Assembly (NCBI GenBank): GCA_002841155.1
Contig: PHEH01000001.1
Coordinates: 407,076 to 471,075, forward strand
Origin: Alphaproteobacteria bacterium HGW-Alphaproteobacteria-18
GTDB lineage: Bacteria > Pseudomonadota > Alphaproteobacteria > Caulobacterales > Hyphomonadaceae
Reading direction: 5' to 3'
DNA length: 64,000 bases
The notes under the pieces were generated by a model that ran no database searches, had not been told where the DNA came from, and saw only the letters and a program-made list of their open reading frames with translations. Below, in pieces: positions 29,568 to 40,275 of this stretch; the first letter of the stretch is position 1, and every line of letters starts with the position of its first letter. The position numbers and the translations under genes were made by a program.

Positions 29568-32500
29568 TCAGGCAGCCTGACGCAGATCGACCTTCTCAAC
29601 ACCTGGTACTTCCTTCAGTGCCCGCTGCGCCCGGAGCCCGATTGTGTAGGTCTGGGGCAACCTCATCGTCACGATGCGACCATCTCTGAGGATCAATTCA
29701 ACAATAATAGTCCCCCTGTCCCCATCCGAAATCTGCTCCAGCCGCCGGACGACACTCGCCAGATCTTCTGGGTCTGCATCAGGCCCCAAGCGTACCATAA
29801 GGGACCCCGACGGTTTCGATAGCCGCGCCGCCTCAAGCTCAATCGCCCGGTCAAGGTTGAGGCGAAGCTCTTCCCCGTTCAGTTTGGCTGTAACCGTTAT
29901 GGCAACCGCTTTTCCGGGCTGGAGGAGATCCCCGTACTGCTGGAGCCCCTCATTGAAGACCATCATCTCAAGCTCGCCGGTCGGGTCCGATATCGTCAGA
30001 AACGCGAATTTTCCGCCTCTTTTACTCGGTTTGTCGTTTCGGGTCCGGACGATGCCGATCATTTCGAGGGGTTTGCCATCGGCCGCCCGCTCGTGGACTT
30101 CCATGGCGAGGGTGACACGATCCCGGTCGATTGAAGTCAGCACGTCATCGAGGGGGTGACCCGAAAAGTAAAATCCGATGGATTTGAACTCTTCGTCCAG
30201 CTTCTGCTGCGCCGTCCACGGCCGGGAAGCCGGAAATTCCGGACGAAGCGCGGGTTCGGCCTCTCCGAACAGGCCGCCCTGCCCGCCATTACGGTCCTCG
30301 GCGTGACTTGCACAGTATTGGGCCAGCATCGGCACGGCTGCAAAGACGCGCGCCCTATTTCCCTCCAGGCTATCCAGCGCGCCCGACTTCGCCAGTGACT
30401 CCATAGCTTTCTTATTGACGTGCTTTGGATCTACCCGCTCAGCAAAGTCATAAAGGTCCTTGAACGGCCCGCTCTCGTCTCTGATAGCGACGACATGCTT
30501 CATCGCCTCCACGCCAACGCCCTTTATGGCGCCGAGAGCGTAGGTGATGCCGTCCGCATTCACGTCGAAATCCGGTTGCGACGCGTTGATGTCCGGCGCG
30601 AGAACACGAAGCCGTAAGCGCTTGGCCTCCTGAAAGAAGGCGGCAAGCTTGTCGGTATTTCCGATATCGAGGCTCATCGAGGCCGCCAGAAACTCTTTCG
30701 GGTAATGGCACTTAAGGAACCCTGTGTGGTAGCCAATGAGCGCATAGGCAGCGGCGTGCGACTTGTTGAACCCGTAGCCGGCGAACTTCTCCATCGTGTC
30801 GAAGATTTCGTTCGCGAGCGAATCCTTCATGCCCTTGTTGGAGGCGGCGCCTTCTACAAAGCGCCTGCGCTGCGCGATCATCTCTTCGAGCTTTTTCTTA
30901 CCCATTGCCCGCCGCAGCAGGTCGGCCTCACCGAGCGAGTATCCGGCGATCTCCTGCGCCATCCGCATGACCTGTTCCTGATAGACAGGCACGCCATACG
31001 TCGCCTCAAGTACCGGCTTGAGGTCTGGATGCTGATAGCGGACAGATGCCGGATCTTCCTTCCCCTGAACATAGACCGGAATGTTTTCCATCGGCCCGGG
31101 TCGATAGAGGGAAATGATGGCGATCAGGTCTTCAATATTGTTTGGGCGCACGCGGCGAAGCGTGTCGCGCATGCCCGCGCCCTCAAGCTGGAATACGCCA
31201 AGTGTTTCGCCACTTGCCATCAACTCATAGGTCGCCGGATCATCCATGCTCCGCCAGGCGGGGCCGACATCGCCGCCATCACGCCGGATGAAATTCAGCG
31301 CGCGATCAATTACGGTAAGGGTCTTGAGACCCAGGAAGTCGAACTTCACGAGGCCCGCCATCTCGGCGTACTTCATGTTGAACTGCGTAGCCGGGAGATC
31401 CGCTCTCGGATCATTATAAAGCGGCACGAGCTCTACAAGAGGCCGGTCGGCGATAACCACGCCCGCCGCGTGCGTCCCTGCGTTCCGGTACATTCCCTCA
31501 AGCGCGCGCGCTGTGTCAATCAATTCGCCGACGCGCGCGTCCGCAGCAATTTCCTCGTCAAACTTCGGTTCAGCGGCAATCGCCTCGTCCAGCGTGGGCG
31601 GCTTCGCGGGATTGAACGGGATCAGTTTTGCGAGGCGATCGACCTGCCCGTAGGGCATCTGCATAACGCGGCCAACATCGCGAACCACAGCCTTCGCCTG
31701 AAGCGTACCGAAGGTGATTATCATCGCGACACTGTCAGCGCCATACTTTTCGCGGACATATCGGATCACCTCACCGCGGCGCTCCTGGCAGAAATCCACG
31801 TCGAAGTCTGGCATCGAAACACGCTCGGGATTCAGGAAGCGCTCGAACAGCAGGTCAAATCGCAAAGGATCGAGATCTGTAATCAGAAGAACCCATGCGA
31901 CGAGCGAACCGGCGCCCGAGCCCCTGCCCGGGCCAACGGGAATGCCGTTCGCCTTTGCCCATTTGATGAAATCCGAGACAATGAGAAAGTAACCCGGGAA
32001 CCCCATCCGGTCGATGATGCCCAATTCATATTCAAGCCGCTCGGAATACTTGTCACGATCCGCATAGAGACGGTCTGCTTCCGCCAGCCGGTCTTCGAGG
32101 CCCTGACGCGCCTGAAGCGCCAACTCCTCGCCTTCAGAGCGTCCTTCTTTGCTGAAGTTCGGCAAGATCGGTTTGCGGGCTTCAGCACGCACGGAGCAGC
32201 GCATCGCGATCTCCGTTGTATTTGCGATGGCTTCCGGAAGATCTTCAAACAGAACTTCCATCTCTTCGGGCGACTTCAGATACTGGTCTGGCTCAACCCG
32301 CTTGCGGTCGTCCTGCCCCAGATACTGTCCATTGGCGATGCACATCATGGCATCGTGCGCGGTCACATCCTCCGGCTTCAGGAAGCGGGCGTCATGGGTC
32401 GCCACCAGCGGAAGCCCAAGCTCGTAGGCGAGTTCAACCAAGCCCGTTTCCGACTTGATTTCCTCCTGCGTGCCATGACGGGTTATTTCGACATAGCAGC

Positions 32501-32990
32501 GCCCAGGATAGGCTGCAGCCAGGGTCGAAAGTTCTGTCCGGGCATCAGCGACACGGCCCTTTAAAATATGACGCGCAACTTCGCCCTCCGCGCCGCCCGT
32601 CAGGAGGATGAGGCCCTCCGTGTGCTCGAGAAGGTATTTCTTGTGGAGGCGCGCCACTCCGTCATCCGCCTCAAGATAGGCAGTTGAGGACAGAAACATC
32701 AGGCGTCTGTAGCCGACTTCATCCTGCGCATAGACTGTAAGACGAAACAGCTCGGCCTTTGGCGATCCGTCGGTAACATCAAAGCAGCAAGCCATGATTG
32801 GCTGGATGCCGTAGTCTGACAGTTTCAGGGAGAGTTCCAGAGCGCCAAAGAGGCAGTTCCTGTCGGTCACCGCCATCGCAGGCATGCTGTGCTGCTTGCA
32901 CCACTTGGCGAGATCGGACGGCGTGATCATACTTTCCAGCAATGAATAGCTGGATCGAACGGCAAGGTGGATAAAAACGGGCTTTGTCAC
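29568..32990 (-). CDS. dnaE: DNA polymerase III alpha subunit (DnaE1)
   Basis: Replicative polymerase, 1140 residues. It has an N-terminal PHP domain (about 1-270), a polymerase domain with catalytic aspartates in PDFDVDF (about residues 394-400) and [11 protein letters not shown], helix-hairpin-helix region and a C-terminal OB fold (about 990-1080). The PHP domain reads [13 protein letters not shown] and [12 protein letters not shown], so several metal ligands of active PHP domains are replaced; proofreading would rest on a separate DnaQ. The start is GTG with a good AAGGA 8-9 nt upstream. It is the DnaE1 type, flanked by lolD and rpsB, not the imuB-dnaE2 mutasome. Confidence 0.97.
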   Translation of the reverse strand: MTKPVFIHLAVRSSYSLLESMITPSDLAKWCKQHSMPAMAVTDRNCLFGALELSLKLSDYGIQPIMACCFDVTDGSPKAELFRLTVYAQDEVGYRRLMFLSSTAYLEADDGVARLHKKYLLEHTEGLILLTGGAEGEVARHILKGRVADARTELSTLAAAYPGRCYVEITRHGTQEEIKSETGLVELAYELGLPLVATHDARFLKPEDVTAHDAMMCIANGQYLGQDDRKRVEPDQYLKSPEEMEVLFEDLPEAIANTTEIAMRCSVRAEARKPILPNFSKEGRSEGEELALQARQGLEDRLAEADRLYADRDKYSERLEYELGIIDRMGFPGYFLIVSDFIKWAKANGIPVGPGRGSGAGSLVAWVLLITDLDPLRFDLLFERFLNPERVSMPDFDVDFCQERRGEVIRYVREKYGADSVAMIITFGTLQAKAVVRDVGRVMQMPYGQVDRLAKLIPFNPAKPPTLDEAIAAEPKFDEEIAADARVGELIDTARALEGMYRNAGTHAAGVVIADRPLVELVPLYNDPRADLPATQFNMKYAEMAGLVKFDFLGLKTLTVIDRALNFIRRDGGDVGPAWRSMDDPATYELMASGETLGVFQLEGAGMRDTLRRVRPNNIEDLIAIISLYRPGPMENIPVYVQGKEDPASVRYQHPDLKPVLEATYGVPVYQEQVMRMAQEIAGYSLGEADLLRRAMGKKKLEEMIAQRRRFVEGAASNKGMKDSLANEIFDTMEKFAGYGFNKSHAAAYALIGYHTGFLKCHYPKEFLAASMSLDIGNTDKLAAFFQEAKRLRLRVLAPDINASQPDFDVNADGITYALGAIKGVGVEAMKHVVAIRDESGPFKDLYDFAERVDPKHVNKKAMESLAKSGALDSLEGNRARVFAAVPMLAQYCASHAEDRNGGQGGLFGEAEPALRPEFPASRPWTAQQKLDEEFKSIGFYFSGHPLDDVLTSIDRDRVTLAMEVHERAADGKPLEMIGIVRTRNDKPSKRGGKFAFLTISDPTGELEMMVFNEGLQQYGDLLQPGKAVAITVTAKLNGEELRLNLDRAIELEAARLSKPSGSLMVRLGPDADPEDLASVVRRLEQISDGDRGTIIVELILRDGRIVTMRLPQTYTIGLRAQRALKEVPGVEKVDLRQAA

Positions 32991-33069
32991 GCGGTAATCC
33001 TTTTCCGCGCAGATACTCTCACCGAATCAGCCCTGCCGGAAGCGTCCGCCCCCAGTAGTCCACAAACGA

Positions 33070-33756
33070 TCACTCGACATAGTCTATGAGCTTGCCGTCT
33101 TTGAGTGTCAGGATGCGATCCATGTGCCGGGTCAGGGCGAAGTTGTGCGTGGCAACTAGGACGCCAGCGCCTTCCTCCCGAACCATCTTGATGAGTGTTC
33201 CAAAAACGCGCTCAGTTGTTGCAGGGTCAAGGTTTCCAGTCGGCTCATCTGCGATCACAAGTTTGGGATCATTTGCAAGGGCCCTGGCAATCGCGACGCG
33301 CTGTTGTTCTCCGCCTGACAATTGGCCAGGCTGGTGAAAGGCGCGCTCTTCCAGCCCCATTTCACCCAGAAGCCTTGTTGCTTTCTCACGCGCCGCAGAC
33401 TTTTTCACGCCCGCAATCATCAGAGGCATGGCAATGTTATCGATGGCGTTGAACTCAGGCAGAAGATGGTGGAACTGATAAACGAAGCCAATCTTCCTGC
33501 GGCGGATACCCGTTCGGCCATTGTCGTTCAGCTTCAGGCAATCGATCCCATCCAGGAAGATCGACCCACCCTCAGGCCGTTCCAGCAAGCCGGCAGTATG
33601 AAGAAGCGTGGATTTTCCCGAACCTGACGGCCCGACCAGCCCAACAAGCTCGCCGGGCAAAATGCGCAGGTCCGTGCCCTGAAGCACCTTCAAGGCACCC
33701 GCCGCTGTGCGATAGGTGCGTTCAATCCCCAGAAGCTCAAGGACGGGCGGCGTCAT
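33070..33756 (-). CDS. lolD: Lipoprotein-releasing ABC transporter ATPase LolD
   Basis: ATP-binding subunit of the Lol complex that extracts outer-membrane lipoproteins from the inner membrane. 228 residues: Walker A GPSGSGKST (about 42-50), Q-loop region FVYQFHHLLPEF, signature LSGGE (146-150), Walker B LVIADE (166-171) and the switch His in VATHN. The start overlaps the lolC stop by 4 nt. Confidence 0.95.
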   Translation of the reverse strand: MTPPVLELLGIERTYRTAAGALKVLQGTDLRILPGELVGLVGPSGSGKSTLLHTAGLLERPEGGSIFLDGIDCLKLNDNGRTGIRRRKIGFVYQFHHLLPEFNAIDNIAMPLMIAGVKKSAAREKATRLLGEMGLEERAFHQPGQLSGGEQQRVAIARALANDPKLVIADEPTGNLDPATTERVFGTLIKMVREEGAGVLVATHNFALTRHMDRILTLKDGKLIDYVE

Positions 33757-35033
33757 TCGAACCTCAACGCTTTGACGGGGTCCTGCGATGACGCCCAGAT
33801 TGCTGGAATCAACGATACAACCATGGACATAATCAGCGCATAGGCGCCCGTACTGGCAACCTCACCCCAATCCAGAACAGCCGGCAGGTGATCAAGCCCA
33901 TATTGCTCAGCAGGGAATACTTCCCCATCGATGGCCAGATTGATCAGAGCCTCGATCGGGCCAATATTGAGAATGAAGAGGACACCCACAACCATCCCAA
34001 GAAGCGCCCCCAGCGAACCGAGAACCGTTCCGACCATCAGGAAGACCCGCATGACGCCGCCCCGGCTGAGGCCAATCGTCCGCAGGATGGCAACGTCGCG
34101 CGTCTTGTTTTTCACGAGCATGACCACACCGACAATGATGTTCAGTGTAGCGATCATCATGATTATCGTTACGAGTAGGCGGACCATCACACGCTCGGTT
34201 CTAAGCGCCCCGAGATATGTCCGGTTCTTGGTCTTCCAGTCTCGCAGAAGCAGGCTGTAGCCTGTTGTTTCTGCGATGCGTTGCATGACGATCTCTGTCG
34301 TATCGGGATCTTTTACCCGGATATCCAGATACTGGTAGCGCCCCTTGGACTGAAACAATATCTGCGCCTGCTCCATCGGCATGAAGACATAGACATTATC
34401 AAGCTGCGCAGAACCAGTCCGGAAGATGTCGCCAACTACATATGACTTGCTGATAGGCGTCTGCCCCATCGGGCCGGACCGCATTTGTGATGTGACGACC
34501 TCAACACTATCGCCAGGTTGCAGGCCAAGATTGGCGGCCAGATACTGGCCAATCATGATCACATTTCCCCCGTTTCGGCCTTCCCCGAAACCAGCCGCGA
34601 GCGCTGCTTTCCCACCGTCCTTGAGGATTGGCATAGTCGCAAGATCGCCCGGTGGGACAGCTCGGACAACGCCTCCTGTCCGGACGCCATTTGCCGAAAG
34701 CAGCACAAACTGTTCGATATATGGCGAAACACTCACGACAGCCGGTGTCTCGGCAATGACCTTCGCTAGCGCCAGCGTCTCTTCCTGCGGGATACCGTCA
34801 ACAGCGGCAGAGATATGCGGCTCGCCCCCCAACAGTGCATCCAGAAGAGTCGCCCGAAAACCGCTCATGATCGACATGGTGATGATCAGCGCGGCCACAG
34901 CAAAGAAAATGCCGACAAAGGAAATCACTGCAATAAGGCTAGCGCCCCCATGTTCGCGGCGCGCCCTCAGATATCGCCAGGCAAGCGTTCTCTCCAGTTT
35001 GCCGAAAGGCGTTGCAGAAGGCGTCGCGCTCAT
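33753..35033 (-). CDS. lolC: Lipoprotein-releasing ABC transporter permease (LolC/LolE, LolF-like)
   Basis: Membrane subunit of the Lol transporter, 426 residues. A first membrane helix follows the conserved LAWRYLRARR (about residues 14-24); a large periplasmic domain (about 60-270) precedes three C-terminal helices of the FtsX-like permease domain (LVTIIMMIATLNIIVGVVMLV and two more). Only one permease gene is beside lolD, so the complex may be a homodimer of this protein, as proposed for LolF-type systems, rather than a LolC/LolE heterodimer. It shares one base with the proS stop (TGATG). Confidence 0.92.
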   Translation of the reverse strand: MSATPSATPFGKLERTLAWRYLRARREHGGASLIAVISFVGIFFAVAALIITMSIMSGFRATLLDALLGGEPHISAAVDGIPQEETLALAKVIAETPAVVSVSPYIEQFVLLSANGVRTGGVVRAVPPGDLATMPILKDGGKAALAAGFGEGRNGGNVIMIGQYLAANLGLQPGDSVEVVTSQMRSGPMGQTPISKSYVVGDIFRTGSAQLDNVYVFMPMEQAQILFQSKGRYQYLDIRVKDPDTTEIVMQRIAETTGYSLLLRDWKTKNRTYLGALRTERVMVRLLVTIIMMIATLNIIVGVVMLVKNKTRDVAILRTIGLSRGGVMRVFLMVGTVLGSLGALLGMVVGVLFILNIGPIEALINLAIDGEVFPAEQYGLDHLPAVLDWGEVASTGAYALIMSMVVSLIPAIWASSQDPVKALRFE

Positions 35034-36352
35034 CAGGAGCCTTTCAGCTGGGCCAACATATCGTCGATTTTGACATCATGCTTCTCGCCCGTCTTGCGAT
35101 TCTTGACCTCGACCTTGCCGTCAGCAAGTCCGCGAGGGCCGACGGTCGTTTGCCAGGGCAGACCGATCAGGTCCATCCGCGCAAACTTCGCGCCAGCGCG
35201 ATCATCAGTATCGTCATACAGGACTTCGCGGCCTGCGGCCGTCATAGCCGCATACAGCGTTTCACACGCTGCGTCGCAGGCCTCATCACCCGGACGCATG
35301 TTGATCAGCCCCACATCGAAGGGCGCCACCGATTCCGGCCAAACGATACCATTCTCATCATGGCAGGCCTCTATGATCGCGCCGAGAAGCCGCGAAACGC
35401 CGATACCATAGCTGCCCATCTGGACAGGCACCATCTGGCCGTCAGGCCCCTGCACGACCGCATTCATCGGCTTTGAATATTTGGTACCAAAATAGAAGAT
35501 GTGGCCAACTTCAATGCCCCGCGCCGATACGCGCCGATCTTCCGGTAGCGCGTTGAAGGCTGCCTCATCGTGCATCTCTTCAGTGGCGGCATAAAAGCGG
35601 GTGCGCTCCTCCACTATCGGCGTGAGGTCGGAATTGAAGTCGAGGTCCAGGCCAGGCGCCGGCAGGTCGAGGAGAGTCTTGTCACAGAACACCGCGCTCT
35701 CACCCGTATCCGCCAGAATGATGAACTCGTGGCTCAGGTCTCCACCGATTGGCCCAGTATCCGCACGCATCGGAATCGCCGTCAGCCCCATCCGATCAAA
35801 CGCGTTGAGATAAGCGCAGAACATCTTGCGATAGGATGCCCGAGCATCGTCTTCCGTCAGGTCGAACGAATAGGCGTCCTTCATCAGAAACTCACGGCCG
35901 CGCATCACGCCAAAGCGCGGGCGCACCTCGTCGCGGAACTTCCACTGCTGGTGATACAGGTTCAGCGGCAGCTGCTTGTAGCTTTTCACATAGGTCCGGA
36001 AGACATCCGTTATCAGCTCTTCATTCGTCGGCCCGAACAGCATATCGCGCTCATGGCGGTCCTTGATGCGCAGCATCTCCTTGCCATAATCGTCGTAACG
36101 GCCGGATTCACGCCACAGGTCAGCCTGTTGCAGCGTCGGCATCAGCATCTCAATGGCGCCGGCCCGGTTCATTTCCTCGCGCACGATCTGTTCGATCCGC
36201 TTGAGCACGCGAAATCCCATCGGCAGCCAGGAATAAATCCCCGCGCCATTCTGCCGGATCATACCGGTACGCAGCATCAACTGGTGGGAAACGATTGCGG
36301 CGTCTGCCGGAGCATCTTTGGAAACGGGCAGGAAAAACTTCGACAGGCGCAT
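35033..36352 (-). CDS. proS: Prolyl-tRNA synthetase, short alphaproteobacterial form
   Basis: Class II synthetase of 439 residues that charges tRNA-Pro. The E. coli enzyme has about 570 residues because of an inserted editing domain; this one lacks the insertion, as in other alphaproteobacteria, so mischarged Ala-tRNA-Pro would need an external editing protein. Motifs: [49 protein letters not shown] (motif 2 region) and [12 protein letters not shown] (motif 3). The anticodon-binding domain occupies the C-terminal third. Confidence 0.96.
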   Translation of the reverse strand: MRLSKFFLPVSKDAPADAAIVSHQLMLRTGMIRQNGAGIYSWLPMGFRVLKRIEQIVREEMNRAGAIEMLMPTLQQADLWRESGRYDDYGKEMLRIKDRHERDMLFGPTNEELITDVFRTYVKSYKQLPLNLYHQQWKFRDEVRPRFGVMRGREFLMKDAYSFDLTEDDARASYRKMFCAYLNAFDRMGLTAIPMRADTGPIGGDLSHEFIILADTGESAVFCDKTLLDLPAPGLDLDFNSDLTPIVEERTRFYAATEEMHDEAAFNALPEDRRVSARGIEVGHIFYFGTKYSKPMNAVVQGPDGQMVPVQMGSYGIGVSRLLGAIIEACHDENGIVWPESVAPFDVGLINMRPGDEACDAACETLYAAMTAAGREVLYDDTDDRAGAKFARMDLIGLPWQTTVGPRGLADGKVEVKNRKTGEKHDVKIDDMLAQLKGS

Positions 36353-36399
36353 GAATCATCCAGACTTTTACGGAATTCTTTCACGCTCACTAGCCGCAG

Positions 36400-36639
36400 C
36401 TAGGGCTGTTCCGCAAGCAGGAGAGGAACAACCACCGCAGCAACAGCAGTAATCACCACCCCACCGATGGTTGCCCAAAGAACCTTTTTCAGAAGCATGG
36501 GGTTCCTGGGGGCGCCCTCTTCTGTGCCCGGCACAGTGGAATTGTCCTCCCATTGCCCTTTCACGCCAATCGGCAGGACGGCAAAGAAGGTGATCCACCA
36601 CCCCAGAACAAAGACGATCGTTGCGCCAGCAATCCCCAT
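36400..36639 (-). CDS. DUF1467 family small membrane protein
   Basis: A 79-residue protein with two membrane segments (about residues 4-24 and 54-75) joined by a hydrophilic loop with the conserved VLPIGVKGQWE and GAPRNPMLLKK. This matches the DUF1467 family, which lies beside mce and proS in many alphaproteobacteria. No function is known to me. The start shares one base with the mce stop (TGATG), so it is translated with mce. Confidence 0.85.
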   Translation of the reverse strand: MGIAGATIVFVLGWWITFFAVLPIGVKGQWEDNSTVPGTEEGAPRNPMLLKKVLWATIGGVVITAVAAVVVPLLLAEQP

Positions 36640-37067
36640 CAGTGATGGCCTTTAGGTGTTTCCATCAACTCGATCAAAACCCCATTCGAGTTCTTGGGGT
36701 GAACGAAGATGATCATCGTGCCATGGGCACCGATCCTCGGTTTGCCGAGCACGGTCGCGCCGCGTTTCTCCATTTCAGTGACCGCCTCATTGATGTCGGC
36801 AACCTCAAAACAGACGTGATGCTGGCCGCCCGCTGGATTTTTCTTCAGGAAATTCGCGATTGGCGAGGCTTCGCTGAGCGGCTCAATGAGTTCAATTTGG
36901 CTGTTCGGCAGATTGACGAAACACACTTTGACGCCCTGTTCGGGCATGTCGAAAGGCGTGGTGATATCCGTTGCGCCGTAGAGGCTGCGATAGGTCTCAC
37001 ACGCCTGCTCAATGTTGGGCACAGCCACACCAACATGGTTCAGGGGACCAATCTTGAACTCGCTCAT
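36639..37067 (-). CDS. mce: Methylmalonyl-CoA epimerase
   Basis: VOC-fold metalloenzyme of 142 residues that interconverts the (R)- and (S)-methylmalonyl-CoA epimers in propionyl-CoA breakdown. Two beta-alpha-beta modules are visible, starting at NHVGVAVPNIEQACETYRSLYG and GQHHVCFEVADINEAVTEMEKRG, with metal-ligand positions in LNHVGVAV, QIELIEP, QHHVCFEV and VLIELME. Distinct from the VOC protein inside the nuo operon. It lies 8 bp after the rnj stop. Confidence 0.94.
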   Translation of the reverse strand: MSEFKIGPLNHVGVAVPNIEQACETYRSLYGATDITTPFDMPEQGVKVCFVNLPNSQIELIEPLSEASPIANFLKKNPAGGQHHVCFEVADINEAVTEMEKRGATVLGKPRIGAHGTMIIFVHPKNSNGVLIELMETPKGHH

Positions 37068-37075
37068 TGAAAACC

Positions 37076-38773
37076 TCAGCTCCTCAACACAACCACTTCA
37101 ATCATCGGCTTCAGGCCGAAATTGATATCACATGCCTTGCGCAACGCGCGACCCATAACTCGCTCAATCGCCTCGTCGTCAGCGCGGTCCTTCCGCGACA
37201 GACCGGCAACCGCCGCCTCAGCCGCCTCAGCCAGAAACTCCAGGCTCTCTTCAGCAACCCGGCCATCGCTCTCCGACAGGCCCTTCACCACAACGACCGG
37301 CCCATCCACAAGACGGCCAGCACCGTCTAACGTCACAGCCGCGAAGATCACGCCGCTATTGTGGAGGCGTTTACGTTCAATCAGCCCCTGCGCCGCTTCA
37401 GGCACAAGGCGGCTGCCATCCAGGAAGAGGCGTCCCGCAGGCACTTCATCAATGATCTCAGCATCCCCAGGCGCCAGACGGATTAGGCTGCCATTCCGGG
37501 GGGCAACCGCCTGGGGCACCTGCAAGGAACGCGCGTAGGTGGCGTGCTCAAGAATATGCCGCCGCTCACCGTGTACGGGCACGGCGATCTGCGGACGAAC
37601 CCATTGATACATGCGGCGGAGTTCGTCGCGGCAGGGGTGGCCCGACACGTGGATGGTCTGCGGGACCATCCTCGGATTGATCACCTTGATGCCCTGCTCT
37701 GCCAATGTGTTCTGCAAGCTGTAAACGCTGCTCTCATTGCCCGGAATAAGGCGGGAGGAAAAGATTACGCTATCTCCGTCCCGCAAGGCGATATGCCTAT
37801 GGTCGCCGCGCGCAATACGGGAGAGCGCAGCATTCGCCTCCCCCTGGCTGCCTGTGCAGAGGTAAAGAATATTCTCAGGGGGCAGATAACCTGCCTCCCC
37901 TTCATCCACGAAATCCAGGCGTGCCGGAAGGATGCCCACGGCTTTCGCCGCCGCCGTAACGCGGTGCATGCTACGCCCGACCAAGCAAACGCTGCGCCCG
38001 GCCCGGTTGGCCGCATCGATGACGGACTTCACGCGCGCGACGTTGGACGCGAAAGTCGTAACTGCGACTGCCTGTTTCTGCTCGGCGATAAGCTCAATGA
38101 GGCCCTGCCGCACGGTCTCTTCAGACCCCGCCTCCCCATCTTCAAAAACATTGGTCGAGTCGCAGATCATCGCCAGAACGCCTTCGTCCCCAAGCGCCGT
38201 CAGGCCCGCTATATCAGTGCTCGAACCGATCTGCGGCTGCGGGTCGATCTTCCAGTCACCGGTGTGAAGAATAATGCCCGCTGGCGTGCGGATCGCCAGA
38301 GCATTTGGCTCCGGTATGGAATGCGTAAGCGTTACATAGGTAACTTCAAATGGTCCCGCCTTGACGGTCCCACCCATGGAAATTGTCTTGAGCCACTTAT
38401 GATCAACGCCGCGCTCATCCATCTTTGAGCGGACGAGTTCACACGTGAAGGGTGTCGCGTAGATGGGTGCTTTGGTTCTCAGCAGCGGATAGAGGAGTCC
38501 CACGGCGCCGATATGATCTTCGTGAGCATGGGTCAGAAATACCGCGTCGATGTGCTCTCCCACAAGATAATCCGGATCAGCGCAGATCAGGTCTATGCCT
38601 GGCGTTTCCGAATTCCCGAACGTCACGCCTACATCAACAACGATCCAACGGCGAGCGTCGGGCGGGCCATACCCATAGGCATTGAGGTTCATCCCGATCT
38701 CTCCGCAACCGCCGAGAGGAAGAAATACGAGCTCGTCCTTGGACTGATCTATTTTTTTCACCTTGAGTGTCAA
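37076..38773 (-). CDS. rnj: Ribonuclease J
   Basis: Metallo-beta-lactamase-fold ribonuclease of 565 residues with 5'-exo and endo activity in RNA turnover and rRNA maturation. The zinc motif THAHEDH carries His82, His84, Asp86 and His87; the beta-CASP domain includes [14 protein letters not shown] and [25 protein letters not shown] follows, then a C-terminal domain. It overlaps the coaX stop by 4 nt, the usual coaX-rnj order in alphaproteobacteria. Confidence 0.96.
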   Translation of the reverse strand: MTLKVKKIDQSKDELVFLPLGGCGEIGMNLNAYGYGPPDARRWIVVDVGVTFGNSETPGIDLICADPDYLVGEHIDAVFLTHAHEDHIGAVGLLYPLLRTKAPIYATPFTCELVRSKMDERGVDHKWLKTISMGGTVKAGPFEVTYVTLTHSIPEPNALAIRTPAGIILHTGDWKIDPQPQIGSSTDIAGLTALGDEGVLAMICDSTNVFEDGEAGSEETVRQGLIELIAEQKQAVAVTTFASNVARVKSVIDAANRAGRSVCLVGRSMHRVTAAAKAVGILPARLDFVDEGEAGYLPPENILYLCTGSQGEANAALSRIARGDHRHIALRDGDSVIFSSRLIPGNESSVYSLQNTLAEQGIKVINPRMVPQTIHVSGHPCRDELRRMYQWVRPQIAVPVHGERRHILEHATYARSLQVPQAVAPRNGSLIRLAPGDAEIIDEVPAGRLFLDGSRLVPEAAQGLIERKRLHNSGVIFAAVTLDGAGRLVDGPVVVVKGLSESDGRVAEESLEFLAEAAEAAVAGLSRKDRADDEAIERVMGRALRKACDINFGLKPMIEVVVLRS

Positions 38774-39537
38774 CGGTTCCGCTTCCAGACTTCCAGCAGC
38801 CCGCGGATAAGAATGTCCTGGTCATAGTGATCGATGGTTTCGCTGGCCCCCTCGAAAAGTGACGCAACGCCGCCTGTTGCAATCACGGTCATGGGCCGAG
38901 CCCATTCGGCCTTGATGCGGCGAACAAGCCCATCAATGAGCTCAATATAGCCAATAAAAACACCTGACTGCATGGCTGAGACCGTGTCCTTGCCGATGAC
39001 TTGCGGCGGCTTCTGAATGGCAATGCGCGGCAGCTGGGCAGCCGCATCGTGCAATGCTCTCATTGAGAGATAGATGCCGGGTGAGATGATACCACCCTCA
39101 AACGCACCATCTGCTGAAACAATATCAAATGTTGTGGCTGTGCCACTGTCGATCACGATGAGATCGCCGGGATAGGCAACATGAGCACCCAGCGCACTGA
39201 CAATCCTGTCGGCGCCGACCTGCTCTGGATGGCGCACTCTGACGGCCATGCCGGTTTTTATTCCAGGCTCGCCGATAAACAGGGGCTCAACGTTCAGGTA
39301 TCGCCGCGCCAGATTCCGGAAGTTGAACTGGGCATGGGGCACAACGGACGACACCACGCATCCCTTGACCCTTGAAAGATCAACGCCTTGCATGTCCGCA
39401 AGTCGCCACAGCCAGGAAGCATGGTCATCGGCGGTCTTGGTTGAATCGGTCGCGCTGCGCCACTGATTGACCCACTGCTCCCCATCATGGAGGGCAAAAA
39501 CGGTATTGGTGTTGCCAACGTCGATAACCAAAAGCAT
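38770..39537 (-). CDS. coaX: Type III pantothenate kinase
   Basis: First enzyme of coenzyme A synthesis, 255 residues, of the ASKHA-fold type III family. Motifs: [11 protein letters not shown] (phosphate 1), [10 protein letters not shown] and [12 protein letters not shown] (Asp and phosphate 2 region), and GGIISPGI. Type III enzymes are not inhibited by CoA and need a monovalent cation. It starts 3 nt after the birA stop and overlaps rnj. Confidence 0.96.
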   Translation of the reverse strand: MLLVIDVGNTNTVFALHDGEQWVNQWRSATDSTKTADDHASWLWRLADMQGVDLSRVKGCVVSSVVPHAQFNFRNLARRYLNVEPLFIGEPGIKTGMAVRVRHPEQVGADRIVSALGAHVAYPGDLIVIDSGTATTFDIVSADGAFEGGIISPGIYLSMRALHDAAAQLPRIAIQKPPQVIGKDTVSAMQSGVFIGYIELIDGLVRRIKAEWARPMTVIATGGVASLFEGASETIDHYDQDILIRGLLEVWKRNR

Positions 39538-39540
39538 GCG

Positions 39541-40275
39541 TTACGCTCGTCCGATGAGGTTTACTTCGCCCGCCCTTATGATGCGCGCACTTCCATCCGG
39601 CAACCGGAGACGAAGCGCGCCATCGGTTTCGAGATCTTCGAAAACGCCTTCCTCATACGCGTCGCCAACGCGAACCGACACCTTTTGCTGGCGGCCTTCC
39701 GCGTAATTCAGCCAGTCCTGGCGCAAGGCTTCAAAACTCACACGAGCCTGCGCCAGCCGCGCCTCGAAAGCCGCATGATAAACGCCCAAGACGTCTTTTA
39801 AATCAAGGGGATGTCCGCTGAGACGCGTCAGGCTTGTGGCCAGCTGGCCAACATTCTCAGGCGCGTAGGTAACATTGATTCCCGTACCGGCAGCAATCCA
39901 GAGGTCCGCCCCTGTCCCGCCCGTTTCCACGAGGATGCCAGACACCTTCTGCAGATCAACCCGCACATCATTGGGCCATTTCACGCGCACAGGTGCGTCA
40001 GGCGCGACCTTCAAGACCGTATCGACAACCGCCAATGCAGCGGCAAATGGCACCCGCAGAGCCACCGTGATGCCACCCGGCTCGGCAAAAAGCGCCGTGG
40101 TGAAGATATTACCCACGGGCGAAGACCAGGCACGGTCCTGTCTCCCACGCCCTGCTGTCTGCTTGTCAGCGACAATCCATTGATCGTCAAACGCCCCAGC
40201 AGAAGCGCGGCGCTTCGCTTCTGTGTTGGTGCTGTCAATCTCATCGAACCGATAAATCGGCCAGGAAGCGCTCAA
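39541..40275 (-). CDS. birA: Biotin--[acetyl-CoA-carboxylase] ligase, without DNA-binding domain
   Basis: Attaches biotin to the biotin carboxyl carrier protein. The protein begins directly with the catalytic domain ([54 protein letters not shown]), so it lacks the N-terminal helix-turn-helix of E. coli BirA and should not act as a repressor. The start is uncertain: a TTG at 40275 overlapping the nuoN stop as TTGA gives 244 residues and is my choice; another TTG 11 codons upstream is also open. Confidence 0.9.
   Translation of the reverse strand: MSASWPIYRFDEIDSTNTEAKRRASAGAFDDQWIVADKQTAGRGRQDRAWSSPVGNIFTTALFAEPGGITVALRVPFAAALAVVDTVLKVAPDAPVRVKWPNDVRVDLQKVSGILVETGGTGADLWIAAGTGINVTYAPENVGQLATSLTRLSGHPLDLKDVLGVYHAAFEARLAQARVSFEALRQDWLNYAEGRQQKVSVRVGDAYEEGVFEDLETDGALRLRLPDGSARIIRAGEVNLIGRA

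Noticed and set aside
29568..29600. Terminator after dnaE
   Set aside because: Only a GGGG/CCCC pairing with a 10-nt loop is seen just downstream of the stop, too weak to call.
30705..32564. A 619-codon open frame on the plus strand, antisense to dnaE
   Set aside because: It is fully inside dnaE on the other strand, has no ribosome site or recognisable domain, and is explained by dnaE codon bias.
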